From Nannochloris sp. 'desiccata' (lineage: Eukaryota > Chlorophyta > Trebouxiophyceae > Chlorellales > Chlorellaceae), in the NCBI GenBank assembly GCA_019044685.2, contig JAGTXX020000014.1:310001-374000 (forward strand): a stretch of 64,000 nt of DNA, given 5' to 3'. Numbering within the stretch: the stretch's first letter is position 1; each line of letters begins with the position of its first letter. Shown one piece after another: positions 12,001 through 22,441 of this stretch. Under the pieces are notes generated by a model. The model was not told the origin of the DNA. It was given only the letters and a program-made list of their open reading frames with translations, and ran no database searches. Position numbers and translations under genes: made by a program.

Positions 12001-13369
12001 TGGAAGAATCGAATCTTTCGAGGGTTCCTAGGTGCCGGTTTTCCTAGCCAGGCGCCTTCATGGAGTGGCTCTACCAAAGTATCTACGTTTTTACTGCTGC
12101 TATTATTACCTTTGGTTGATGCTCTTACGACAACACGACCAGCTACAAAGCCCATTTTAGCAGTATTTCGAACGACGGCGTGCAACACCGCCCAGAGCCC
12201 AAATCTCGTTCCCATGAATACCAGGCAAGCTAAAAGCAGAGAAACCCACGCATTTGCTACATCGTCATCCAGGTCACTGTAGATGACTATCAAAGCAATG
12301 GGTCCCAGAAAAGAAAGAGGGGCTACAATGTCGAATACTAAGAGACGACGTTGTTGCAGTGCGGCGGCAGAGGTGGAGGCTGTAATCACACCCCATACAG
12401 TTATTGCCGCACAGAGGAAGAAGTTCCCTATTGTGAGGCCTAATATCGTTGCACTTGGAGTTTCACGATGCTCGATAGAAACATCGATACCTAGCGCGCT
12501 GACTGTGATCAGAAAGATGCTATCTAGTTTGACCAAAGCGTTGAAAGCGTGCGCTACAAAAGCGAGTCTTTGGAGCTTTTCTGCTCCTTTTTGGCGGTAG
12601 TCGACGCCCAGACGCGAGTAGAGACGCCATCCAAATTGGCGACAAGAGAGTAATGCGACGAGAATAAAGGCAACAAGTACTCCGGAGATAATCGCGCCGA
12701 AAATTACTTTGAATGGCAGCAGTGTAGTGGAAACGGGCCGAGTGGAGATGAACCAAAGAACCCGAGCTAACATTAGGGATGCTGTAGTAGAAAGGCGGGA
12801 AAAGGAGATAATTCTTGATTAGTTAATGAATTAATTGACTTCCATCATCCACAGAAAATTAAGCAACGACGGCAAAGAACTTTATTTGTAATTCACCATA
12901 GTTAATAATCTAACCATAAGTACTTACTCAGTATAATAGCAATGATAAGCTGTAGAGTATTTTCATAAATAACAGCATCAAAGGCAGCATATAAGATGAA
13001 AATTGAAATAACAATAATCACCGTGGCTACATGCGCCTCTTCATCATAAGACCTTAAACTAACAGCAACAATACTGTATGCTATAAGTAGAATGCTGCCT
13101 ATGACAGCAAGTATAAGAGTCGTTTTTGCTGCAGTCGGTAGACCATTCCAGATATGCTCTGCTTTCTGGCGGAGCGAGCGTTGGCCTGGTGCCGGTAATG
13201 GAGGGGCATCTGATGCACTTGCTTCAATTGGAACTAGCACACTGTTTAAGCTATGGGTAGTACTATTTTTCAAGGCTAGTGCTGAAGATGGACCAGCTTC
13301 AGTGTGCGGCTTTAAAGCTGAAGGGTTATCAACAGCAACCGGTGTTGCTGAAATTTCACTAGTGGCCAT
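9048..13369 (-). CDS. multi-TM receptor-like kinase: membrane domain, PH-like domain, TKL-type kinase
   Basis: A 1,234-aa protein from five exons: 13369-12928, 12781-10219, 10004-9864, 9744-9515 and 9376-9048, all phases consistent. About eight hydrophobic helices lie between residues 82 and 349, including a GWRLYSRLGVDYRQKG loop typical of stramenopile/fungal membrane proteins. A PH-like segment (about 385-475, HEGAWLGKPAPRNPRKIRFF) follows, then a long Ser/Ala/Thr-rich linker. The kinase spans about 930-1230: glycine loop LLGAGSEGAVY, Lys956, alpha-C Glu967, HRDLKPAN (Asp1045), DFG (Asp1063), APE and WSFG. All catalytic residues are present. The activation segment carries an extra Ser/Pro-rich stretch. 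The extracellular face is short, so any signal probably acts through the membrane helices or the PH-like domain. Ligand and substrate are unknown. Confidence 0.88.
10014..10038. repeat. (CA)n microsatellite in kinase intron 2
   Basis: About 12 uninterrupted CA units. On the transcribed strand this is a (UG)12 tract ending a few bases before the acceptor TTTATTGCAG of kinase exon 3, in the place usually held by the polypyrimidine tract. Confidence 0.95.
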
Positions 13370-14435
13370 GGCAGGCCACTAGGAAAGGCTTTGGCTGCTT
13401 TGAATTGAAGCTTTAAAAAATCAAGGTCCACGAAATTACATCTAGATGGTCCATGGATATGCTTTAAACCAGTGGGTTGTTGAATTAATCGAAATAATTT
13501 GTATGTATTAGTGACAAACTCGATCCTTTCGGCTCCAGCACCCAAACTGTCGATATTTCACTATGTTGGTATAGAATGATTCACGGGGTAGGAAATTATG
13601 GAAGGCAAGGTGACGAAACAAAATAAACCATGCTTTGGTCCGACTGCCAGTGGCGACAGCTGCAGGGACGGAGTCTGGACAGACAAAGCAGAAAAGCTAA
13701 GCTTTCATCCTTTGAAGTGCCATTCTAAAGAGCAGTCCGGATCATTTTAAGAGCACAACACCCATTAAGTGAAGCGCTTGTCAAACATTTAATTGGTGAA
13801 GTATTTGAAAATTTATTTGTTTCAATAAACTTGGCAGGTCGAAATCTTAATTCAAAAGGCGCTGAGGACACTTGGTGAGTCTCGATTTAGGTACGCATTA
13901 GACAAACCGGTTGGAAAACGCAGGAGGAAGGAGTCAAAACTGGTTTGCAATTCGATGACAGATTCAAGAATGGAGTCAATGTGGCGGAATTAGCTTCATA
14001 AATGGGTCTAGGGGCGCTGAAAAATATCAGGAAATGTGCATCTGGTTGCAAGATTACGATTTGAGATTCTGTTATCGTCGTAAGCACCAGCGCAACCAAC
14101 ATTTAATATTCAAAAATTGCTGTGGTGGTAGTGTTCCTCTAGCATAATTAACATCGTTTGGGCGCTTGGCCACCGCTACTATCACCGCGAAGAAATGACG
14201 GGACCCTTGAAAACCCGCTTTAGAGACTCCAGCCACGCACATTTTCAAATGACCTACTACATCTCACGACAACTCACACAATCTTGCTATTTCCTTTCTT
14301 TACTTGCAGAATTGGCCCACTGTCCCCCAATAGCAGCACTTCAAGCTATCTTCATTGTGAAAGCCTAGCCTGTATAGTAGGATCAAGCCAGACACAGAGA
14401 GACAGCAGAGTTTTTGAAACTGCCAAATTGAAAGA
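13370..14435. promoter_or_regulatory. 1.07-kb divergent intergenic region
   Basis: Separates the start of the kinase (minus) from the start of the Mpv17 gene (plus), so it must hold both promoters and leaders. The open frames inside are short and lack domain or splice support. No repeat or structured RNA seen. Confidence 0.5.
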
Positions 14436-15248
14436 ATGTCCCAACTAGCTTCCGCCGGCCGAACTCTCTTGGCCCCCTTTATCAGCACCGGTCGATGGTA
14501 CAATGAAACAGCCAAAGCTCATCCACTCGCAACCGGCATCGTCACAAGTGGCCTTAAAACCAGCGCTGCTGACTTTTTCGCACAAAAAGTCATTGAAGGT
14601 AAAAAAGAAATGGATTGGACCCGTCATGCTGTCTTCTGCACCTTTGGTTTTGCCTACTTGGGGGGGTTCCAGTACTATCTATACAACGTACAATTCACTA
14701 AATGGTGTGCCCCTCTTACAGCTCGTTTTGGCCATAGAGCTGTCGCTCCAATAAAAGTTTTCATTGACCAAGGACTCCACCACCCTTTGATTTACTTCCC
14801 TGTCTTTTTCTCGATGAAGGCGATAGTCTCCGGCCAACCGCTGTCCACAGCGGTACACAAATACAGAACAGAGATTTGGGATAGTTTAAAAGCCCTCTGG
14901 GGAGTATGGATTCCAGCTCAATTAGTTAATTTCGCTTTTGTCCCAAGGCATATGCGGATTCCAACAGTAGCGGCGGTCTCTTTCGGGTGGACGGTGATTC
15001 TTTCGGTTATGCAAGGTAAATTTGACGCAGCAAAGCAAGTAGAAGCTGTCGCAGGGCCTGCTGCAGCGTCAGGTGTCAACATGGCAGCAGCAGTTGCAGC
15101 AACAGCAGGGGAGAGTACTAGTCCGATGGCGGCGCATGCAGTGGTAGAAAATACAAGAGGCGTGCCGGTAAATGCTCCTCTTCAGCTCGCAAAGACAGGG
15201 CTAGGGTCCTCGGGAGGTGCTGGTAATACTGATGTAAAGAAGGCCTAA
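14436..15248 (+). CDS. Mpv17/PMP22-family membrane protein
   Basis: Single-exon 270-aa protein. Family signatures in order: TGIVTSGLKTSAADFFAQ (residues about 33-50), a TRHAVFCTFGFAYLGGFQYY helix, DQGLHHPLIYFPVFF, then the diagnostic W-x2-W-x-P-A-Q-x2-N-F-x3-P core (LWGVWIPAQLVNFAFVP) and WTVILSVMQ near residue 190. Four transmembrane segments are expected. Residues beyond about 200 form an Ala/Thr/Gly-rich tail of about 70 aa not usual for the family, whose members are often about 180-200 aa. Relatives sit in the inner mitochondrial or peroxisomal membrane and act as small-solute channels or stress proteins. The N-terminus could support mitochondrial targeting. Confidence 0.93.
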   Translation: MSQLASAGRTLLAPFISTGRWYNETAKAHPLATGIVTSGLKTSAADFFAQKVIEGKKEMDWTRHAVFCTFGFAYLGGFQYYLYNVQFTKWCAPLTARFGHRAVAPIKVFIDQGLHHPLIYFPVFFSMKAIVSGQPLSTAVHKYRTEIWDSLKALWGVWIPAQLVNFAFVPRHMRIPTVAAVSFGWTVILSVMQGKFDAAKQVEAVAGPAAASGVNMAAAVAATAGESTSPMAAHAVVENTRGVPVNAPLQLAKTGLGSSGGAGNTDVKKA

Positions 15249-15561
15249 AACTCTTCTTTTACTGGATATAGCGTAGCTTCTTTGATTTTATTATAAAATT
15301 TGTACTCCTGTTTGCTATTCTTTCTGAGAGAGTTTTCTTTTGCTTTCTTTCTTCTACTCTTTTTTCCTTTTCGACTCTTCGCTTCACCCTACCTGTGCCC
15401 ATTTTATGACAACATATACGATTTCTTTGAATAATACACTATTTCTTCCTTTTTGATGTGACACACAGAAGGTAGATTATCGCAATTTTTCTGAGGAAAA
15501 AGTTGAAAAAATAATAATAATAAAAAAATCCAACCACACGTCTTGTCCTGCTGGTAATGTA
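15249..15561. other. intergenic, convergent 3' ends
   Basis: Pyrimidine-rich then A-rich, about 310 bases between convergent genes. Likely holds both polyadenylation regions. No gene seen. Confidence 0.5.
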
Positions 15562-16362
15562 TCATTCTTCTGAGATATCTACAGGTGCAAGGAGATCATA
15601 ATGACCAGATTGTGGTCCACCAGCATGATATACGAGTGGTACCGGCCAATCCCCTGGCTTTTCAACAGTATCTGAACAGGTATATTCAGACACCAAAGCA
15701 ATTTCTTTCTTTTGCGGGTCCAATTTGAAAATTGAAATCGGCCTTCCAATCACATCTACAGCAGCTGCAAGCTCAGGTTCACCCCCAAATGTCCTCTCCT
15801 GCCTCATATTTTCAACGTATCCTTCAAAACTGCCACCTCCAGTTTCATCAGAATCTATAAAAGCTGAGAAATGGTCTTTCTTTTCTAAAAGGAAGTCGCA
15901 AATTTTATTTCGGAGGGCATCTGCGGCGATTGTTTCTTCACTTGGAGAAAGAAATGATGGCCGTTTTTGAGCGTCGAGAAGGGTACAGTAGTATGATCCT
16001 TGAGCTAGAGCACGAAACATGCATCGGCCATCGCCTTTTATTTGCCGAAGACCAAATTGGGGACCAGGAGCAGCAGCTCCACCGCCACTGCCGCCGCCAT
16101 TGCTATTGTGCACGTTGCCATTTTGTGACGTTGAGGCTGCTGCAGCTGATGGAGTGGCCGATGGTTTTATGCATCTTTTAAGTTTCAATCGAGCACTGAA
16201 ACGCCTTCTGGGTAGTGAAATCTTTTCAAGAATTTGAAGATGTAAAGATGACTTCAAGTTGGTGGCAATTGGTTTCGCTAGAGGCGCCCGAGACGCAAGG
16301 ACGCGCGTAGGTGCCAACATCTCACTCATATCAATGACATGAACTAGATGCACGCTACCCAT
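15562..16362 (-). CDS. OTU-family cysteine protease (probable deubiquitinase)
   Basis: Single-exon 266-aa protein. The OTU domain covers residues about 103-262: catalytic segment KGDGRCMFRALAQ with Asp111 and Cys114, a central FEGYVENMRQERTFGGEPELAA segment characteristic of OTUs, and the C-terminal His254 in SGHYDLL. All triad elements are present. Residues 1-100 form a basic, Ser/Arg-rich leader and a Gly/Asn/Ala linker, which could be a plastid or mitochondrial presequence or simply disordered. By family it would remove ubiquitin from conjugates. It diverges from the B3-chromodomain gene, with about 160 bases between start codons. Confidence 0.9.
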   Translation of the reverse strand: MGSVHLVHVIDMSEMLAPTRVLASRAPLAKPIATNLKSSLHLQILEKISLPRRRFSARLKLKRCIKPSATPSAAAASTSQNGNVHNSNGGGSGGGAAAPGPQFGLRQIKGDGRCMFRALAQGSYYCTLLDAQKRPSFLSPSEETIAADALRNKICDFLLEKKDHFSAFIDSDETGGGSFEGYVENMRQERTFGGEPELAAAVDVIGRPISIFKLDPQKKEIALVSEYTCSDTVEKPGDWPVPLVYHAGGPQSGHYDLLAPVDISEE

Positions 16363-16524
16363 TTAATTAGGCTGCGTGACATTAAGCTGGTGACAACAGA
16401 CCAAACGAAAAGAAAGACGCTAAAAATATTTTTCAAATACTCAGGGATGTATCTACGACTTTCCCGCAGTAAAATTCGGTTCTATACTTGCAATTGAATT
16501 TAAAACAAAGACCCAATTACAATT

Positions 16525-18330
16525 ATGCCCGTTGCAATGACGCTTACGGCATATGAGCTCGAGAGGGAGCAGAGGATGAAGTTGAACAAACAAAAGATGC
16601 TTCAAATGGGATTGGAAGCCACTTTAAATGAGATCAACACGGCAGTGAAAGCACAGCAGCAGTCACGAAGACCAGCGATCAGGCAATCTCCCCGACCTTT
16701 AACAGCAGAGGAAAGAAAAGCAAGAAGATTAAAGATCAGGCGTTCTATTAGGTGCGCAGAAAGAGAAACCTGACCTTTTTATCCACTCATAACCTATATA
16801 AGTAGTCTTATAAAATAAGGCTCTTGGATTAAATAAGAAAATCCTCTTACCTTGCGATCAGCGTTTATTAATTTCCCCCTGTGTGTTTGCTGCAGAACCG
16901 CTGGCAAGCCAGCTCCAGACTATCGCATCCAACAGAGCAGCGCCTACCCAGTTGAATACACCCCTCGCAGCCGCTTCACCCGCATCAATCGCTCTGGTAG
17001 ATATTCCAGAGCTGTCATGGAAAGCAATGGCTGGAACCCCTCTAAAGGCCTCGCATCAAATGACGCGGCAGAAGCCGCCAGCGATGCCGCTGAAGCTTTG
17101 ATCGCCGAAATAGAAGACAAAGGCGGCCACGCCTACGCTAAAATCATGACGAGTAGCCAAGTAAGCTCAGGATTCTGGGCAAACGCACCCAGAGGCGTTG
17201 AGCGCCACGTTACTTTTATAGAAAAAACGCCAATCTCTTTGAAATTACCAAAAGGAGAGGACGATCCAGTAGATGCCGTGTATCAACGTGATGACGGGAC
17301 GTGGAACTGCATTTGGTTACCTCGGAAGACTGGAGCCGGGTTTTCTGGTGGCTGGCGTGGTTTCGCTATTGATTTAAATTTGTTTCCTTGTGATGTTTGT
17401 GTTTTTGAGGTTGACGAGACCAGTAAGCCAGGTGGTCATGGGAGTGCTGATGTTTTGATTGTTCATATATTTAGAGCGTTCGATTACGATACGGAGAGTG
17501 TGAGGAAACATAGGAGAGAAAAAGCTGCTGCGGATGCTGCGGCTGCGGCAGTTTTAGGGGATGCAGAAGAAGAAGAAGAGGAAAAAGAAGACGAGTTGGA
17601 GTTTGAAAAAGAAGAAAGCAGCGATGATGAGCAAGAAGGAGAGGAAGAGAATAAGCTTAAACGTGATGCTCTTACTATTGATGATCTTAGTAACGAAGAA
17701 AACGAGGGAAAGTTCCTTGAAATTGAGGAGGAAGAAAATGAGGAAGAAGAAGAAAAGGAAAAAGACGCTGCGGTAACATTTAAAAAGAAGGCTACTGCTA
17801 GCAAAAAGACCAGGGTACAGATTCTTAAGAAGCGTAAGAGGCAAGGTGCTGTTAATTCTACTGCTGCTGCTGCTGCTGAAAAGGTACAAGTAGAAAAAGA
17901 TAACGATAGAAAAGAAGAAGAAGAGGCTATGGTGGTTGCTGTGAAACCTAGGGCCACCACCAACCACCGCAGACAGATCACTAGAACTAGTACTGCTGCT
18001 GCTGCTGCTGCTGGTGGTGGTGGTGGTAGTAGTAGTAAAAGAAGTGTGAAAGGTTCATCGAAAAGCTCTTCAAAGAAACAAAAGAAGAATACCCCACCCC
18101 CTGCTCTCACTAATGCTCCTAGTGCTGAACAAGGAAAAAGCGGCGGTAAAGTTTCTGAAGAAGAGTTCTTTGTTGAAAAAATAGAGGGGGTCCGAACTGA
18201 ATCTGACGGGACAAAACGGTACTTCGTTAAGTGGTACGGATATCCTCGTAGTGACAACACTTGGGAACCTGTGGAGATGTTCAACACACCTCCCGAGAAC
18301 TATCCTCGTTCTGCCGGTCTTAAATTGTAA
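16525..18330 (+). CDS. B3 DNA-binding domain fused to a C-terminal chromodomain
   Basis: A 553-aa protein from exons 16525-16751 and 16896-18330 (phase 2). The N-terminus has a YELEREQRMKLNKQKMLQMG segment like the YExxRxxRxxxNxxxLxxLGL motif of a subgroup of plant B3 proteins. The B3 domain is at residues about 155-260 (SSGFWANAP, DDGTWNCIWLPRK, GGWRGFAIDLNLFPCDVCVF, VHIFRAF). A long acidic Glu/Asp region (about 275-385) with poly-Ala/Gly/Ser and Lys-rich stretches follows. The chromodomain occupies about 500-545 (FFVEKIEGVR, RYFVKWYGYP, TWEPVEMF), keeping the aromatic cage positions Tyr/Trp/Trp. It is expected to be nuclear, tying sequence-specific DNA binding to methyl-lysine reading. This pairing is not one I know from land-plant B3 proteins. 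Confidence 0.88.
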
Positions 18331-18689
18331 TTGAGAAAAGGAAAGGCGGGGGGATTGTTTGTTTTATTATTAGTGTATTAGCATCCAATAGTCGTTATTA
18401 CTACCTTACTAACTACCTTGCTATTTTGGTTTCGATTTCTTCTTTATTTAGGTTGTACGATTAGATTGATATTGATTGATTGTTGAAATGTACTGTTCTG
18501 TTGTCTCTCCCTACAATCACATAGTAGAAAAGGAGTGTGTCGCTCGCTCGAACCTTTTATAAATTAGGTATGACATTTAAAGAAAGCGCGGAATCACTAC
18601 ACCGCTCTTGGTATTGCTATTTTATATGCTTTTATAAAACTTGTAAGAAGAACTACAAGGACAGTTTTTCTCTCTACTCTTTAAAATCT
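18331..18689. other. intergenic, convergent 3' ends
   Basis: 360 AT-rich bases between the B3-chromodomain gene and the F420-type oxidoreductase gene. Only a Cys/Tyr-rich short open frame (18537-18758) that overlaps the real gene end; no support for a gene. Confidence 0.5.
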
Positions 18690-19499
18690 CTATTTTCTTA
18701 CTACTTGGAAATGGAAATTACGTCCCCAATTTTCTTTTGTCTCCCCTACTCCATCTAAACCCAAATGGATCCAGAGCTCAGCCATTGCTTCGAGATTTCT
18801 AGCATACCTTATAGGTCCTACATATGCCGGTTCAAACCCTACACCGGCAATAACATCCTCCACAACCCCCCTTTTAACCTTATCATCAGATCCAGCGAAC
18901 AGCATGGTCAAACGTTGACCATCAGGTAGAAAGTCAGAAGCCTTATCCATGTGCTCCGCGCCGATTGTGTTGAACGCTTTATAGACAAAAGTTGATTTGG
19001 GCAAGGCTGCAGCGAAGGCCTCGCCTGCAGAGATACCGTCGTGTTTCCAAATACGAGTCTCCAGGGCGGGATATGAAGGACTCAATGGATTGGTAACGTC
19101 GATTACAATTTTGCAGGCAACTCCTGGGCCGAGACCCTCAACAACTTTTTGAATTTCTGAGTCTGTATATGCCCCTGGTACAGCTAAAATGATCACTTCT
19201 CCCCAATTGACAGCGTCGTGGACTGTGGAGATGTGTGCCAAAGGCTGTTTTTTGAGTAATTTCTTATATTTTTCAGTGGAAGGGTCGCCTCGAACGCCAT
19301 AGTAGATTGAAAATGAGCTGTTACTTTTTAGGAGAGCACCTCCAAGGATAGTGCCCACATTACCAGCACCCTGTATTGGTTTGAAATGAATTAATGGTAA
19401 GTTTAGAGAATACAGGGAGAAAAGGAGTCGTGGGTCAAGTCTCTATAACATCTGAGATGTCAGATCCCTTCTTACAATAATGGCGACTTTGTGGGGCAT
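18690..19499 (-). CDS. F420-dependent-type NADP oxidoreductase (Rossmann fold)
   Basis: A 234-aa protein from exon 1 19499-19476 (24 nt) and exon 2 19370-18690, phase 0. Exon 1 encodes only MPHKVAII; the intron interrupts the dinucleotide motif, and splicing restores IIGAGNVGTILGGALL. Further family features: GDP in place of the usual NADP-loop Arg, WGEVIILAVPGAY, KIVIDVTNPLSP, KAFNTIGAEHM and a C-terminal EAMAELWIHL helix. The fold matches the pfam F420_oxidored group, which also has plant and algal members that need not use F420; NADP(H) binding is the safer statement. Substrate is unknown. Its start lies 267 bases from that of the divergent GNAT gene. Confidence 0.88.
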
Positions 19500-19766
19500 C
19501 TTATGACATTGGAATATGCAGTCTGATAGTTTGGGATTTATCTTTTACGAATTATCTCTAAGGGGTGTGTTCAGAGCGACAATTAAACAGTAAAGCCATT
19601 GCTGAGCTGGCCTTAACTTTGAAAAAGAGAAGAAAGGGTGCGTCTCCTGGTCCACCGAACCACAGCAAAAGTTTCAGCTTGTTTGAAAATAAAAACCAAA
19701 TTTCTCAACTTGGTGCAGTCAATCAACTTTCAGAACATTCATGAGCAATGATAAAATCCTATTAAA
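19500..19766. promoter_or_regulatory. short divergent promoter region
   Basis: 267 bases between the start codons of the oxidoreductase (minus) and the plastid-type acetyltransferase (plus). Both promoters must lie here, so shared control is possible. No specific factor site recognised. Confidence 0.5.
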
Positions 19767-20882
19767 ATGAATACTGCATATGGGATTTCTCTACGAGGGC
19801 CCATTGTCTCAACAAGATCACTTACATCGCAATTTACTTCTCTAAAAAGTAATAGACCTAATTTTACAAAACCTAGCACTATTAGCTGCAATAAACATAC
19901 TAGTATAGACCCATGCCCAACTCTAGAAACGTATAAATTGAGACAAGTTACAGCTGAAGATGTGGCCCAGACGGCAGCCTTGTGCTTGGAGGTAAGTTTA
20001 AAACGTTTTAAGAGGTTACGAACAATTCATCATTGGTAATGTCCCTACACTTAACTCCTTCATCTCTTCCTTAACCTCTAGGCATTTGGTAGTAAAGATG
20101 GTGCTCGTTTCAGAACCGTTGCTCAATGGCAAAAACAGTTGACGTCTGCACTTGCGGGCAAGAATTCAGCTCGCCAAGAAGCCCGATTAGACCGATACTT
20201 GGCCGAAAATGAAACGATGAAAGCGCAGCTATCTACATTCCAAGGCTACAACTCTTCCCGATCAAGGCAGAACGCCGAAGCACAGGATAGGGCACGGCAA
20301 CGATTCAACTTTCGCCGGCGTTCTTTTTATTGCTTTATCGCTCAAGACCGCACCTCTTCACAAATAGTAGGCTGTGTGGCAGTAACATTAGCACGTCCTG
20401 AAGCAGTTTTACCACCTCCATTCCCTACTACTGCCCGTTTACGGTGTTACATTTCAAACATGGCTGTAGCTCCAGATCGCCGTCGACAGGGAGTTGCAAC
20501 CGAGATGTTGAATAAATGCGAACGGATAGCACGTCTCTGGGGTCAGACATCAGTTTGGCTGCATGTGGAAATAGAGAATGAAGCTGCAGAGAGGCTGTAT
20601 AGAGGGCTAGGGTACAAACAAGTGCCGTGGTTGGGAAGCTCTGCTCTTTCGTGGAGGGGGAAGAAGAGGCAAGTGTTGTTGATGAAGGAGTTGCGCCCTG
20701 TACCGAAGAGGAAAAATATATATTTAAATTTAGATAGTAGGGGCAGTATGAGTATGGATAGCAACGGAAGTATTAGTATCGATACGAGTGATAGCAAAAG
20801 CGGTGTTTTTGTATGGAATATCAAAGAAGGAGACGATGAAGAAGCAGAGAACACCAGTGGCGGTGGTGGTATGTCCATCTAA
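19767..20882 (+). CDS. GNAT acetyltransferase with plastid-like leader
   Basis: A 341-aa protein from exons 19767-19991 and 20082-20882 (phase 0). Residues 1-50 are Ser/Thr/Asn-rich with few acidic residues, as in a transit peptide. The GNAT domain begins at about 53 (YKLRQVTAEDVAQTAALCLEAF). The acetyl-CoA loop is R-R-R-Q-G-V-A (motif Q/RxxGxA) after ISNMAVAPD, followed by WLHVEIENEAAERLYRGLGY, the usual motif B with its Tyr. An inserted Arg/Gln-rich helix (about 100-145) precedes the core. The tail from about 290 has tandem DSxGSMSMDS-like repeats and acidic residues. Plastid GNATs acetylate protein N-termini and lysines; that role is inferred from the leader and core only. Confidence 0.87.
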
Positions 20883-21009
20883 TTCTTACTATCGATGTAT
20901 TTGATTTTATTTTATTCTACCTTGGTACCGTCTATCTCTCTACAAGTATCGACTACAAAAACTGTGTAATTTCATCAATTTTGATGATATATTGTTCGCT
21001 TCTATGATA

Positions 21010-22441
21010 TTAAAGTTTTCCCGAGCTGGTCAAAGTAGGGCTCGTGTCGAGCGCCTCATCAATCCTTTTTAAAAACTCTGGGGTCAGTTTTCCAACAAAC
21101 TCCAAAGCTTTCACATTCTCATAGACCTGCTCTACCCGTGTAGCACCCGTTAACACAGTCGAAACGCGAGGATTTGCAGCACACCATGCTAAAGCTAACT
21201 GAGCAGGGGTAGCCCCAATTTCAGCGGCAAGAGGCCGAAGGGCCTCGGCCTTCTTCAATTTGTCTTCCAAGAGCCATCGATCTGCGAGAAATTTGTACCG
21301 CTCGATTGAAAATCGACTGCCTGGTGGAATTGTACCGGATGTACCGTATTTTCCAGTCAAAAGACCGCATGCAAGAGGTGAGAATGTTGTGAGGCCCATG
21401 CCCCCTCTCGTTGTGATGGTGATGGTACTGCTGCCATTGGCTTGGGCAATAGGACTACTGTGCATTCCGTACAGAGGGGCATATTCAACTTCGACGCGAT
21501 GGCGGTGTAATAAATTGTATTGCGGTTGTTCAACACACGGTGGAATAAGATTCAATCGTTCAGCTATAGCATGAGCCTGTAGAATATTAGAAGAAGAAGA
21601 AAGAAAAGGAGATTAAAATCACCCGCCGGCTCGTTTTTCTTTTCAAGTATACTAGTCAGCTTCTCTAAAGCGAAGTCTTCTAGGGGAAAAATCCCAACAA
21701 TATAGTTCATTTACGTCTTACCTCTTGTATTGCCTCCACTGGCCATTCAGAAGTCCCCCAATAAAACGCCCAACCCTGTTCAATCACCCAATTAAACGCT
21801 CGCACAGTTTCTTCTATGGGCGTTGTAGGGTCGGGTCGATGAGCAAAAACCACATCTACGTAGTCTACATTTAATCTTCTCAAACTGTCCTTTAAACCCT
21901 CAATAATATGTTTTCTGGATAATCCCTTGGCTGTGGGGGTAGGTTCCTTTGTGGCACCGAAATATATTTTAGTTGACAGAATAATGTCGGAGCGGGAAAA
22001 GTTGCCTTCGGAAATTAGTTCGTAAAGGGCTGCTCCCATGATTTCTTCTGATTTACCGTGTGCGTACACCTCGGCGTTGTCAAACTGTAGGGGTTTAGGT
22101 AAAATGTAAGCTAAAGTGATAAAAGTTGAGAAAGAAATATGGAATTTGACGGGTGGGGGTTGCCGGTAAAGTTGAAATTATAGAAATATTTGGAGGAATG
22201 AAAAGGGTTATATATTACTCACGAAATTGACACCAGATTCGTAGCATGCTTGCATGATTTCTTTGGCCTGTGGTATGCCTAGTTGATAATCAAAGGAAAC
22301 CCATGAGCCGAACGATATCAAGGAGACGTCAAGGCCGGTATGGCCTAGCTTACGATATTGCATTTTTTTGGAAGCAAGTGCTAGGGCTGGTTCAATGGAG
22401 GCTCTAGTGAGAGGCGCTGCTGCTCTGGCAACAAGTTTCAT
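21010..22441 (-). CDS. aldo/keto reductase, Kv-beta/KCNAB-like subgroup
   Basis: A 382-aa protein from exons 22441-22223, 22084-21722 and 21576-21010, all phase 0. It starts the TIM barrel at MQYRKLGHTGLDVS (residue 27). Catalytic tetrad: Asp75 and Tyr80 (FFDNAEVY), Lys112 (LSTKIY) and His155 (VFAHRPD). The NADP segment FSPLACGLLTGKY and C-terminal GATRVEQVYENVKAL are Kv-beta-like. It has a family-atypical insertion, GMHSSPIAQANGSSTITI, between the VEVEYAPLY strand and the GMGLTTFSPL strand. Twenty-six residues precede the barrel, Ala/Arg/Ser-rich, possibly an organelle signal. It probably reduces small aldehydes with NADPH; a channel subunit role cannot be judged. Confidence 0.92.

Noticed and set aside
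17484..18287. 267-codon minus-strand frame opposite the B3-chromodomain gene
   Set aside because: It is the complement of acidic and poly-Ala codons, giving Phe/Leu/Ser runs. A shadow of the real gene.
18690..19370. F420-type oxidoreductase as proof of coenzyme F420 use
   Set aside because: The fold family includes NADP enzymes of plants and algae; no F420 biosynthesis gene is seen here.
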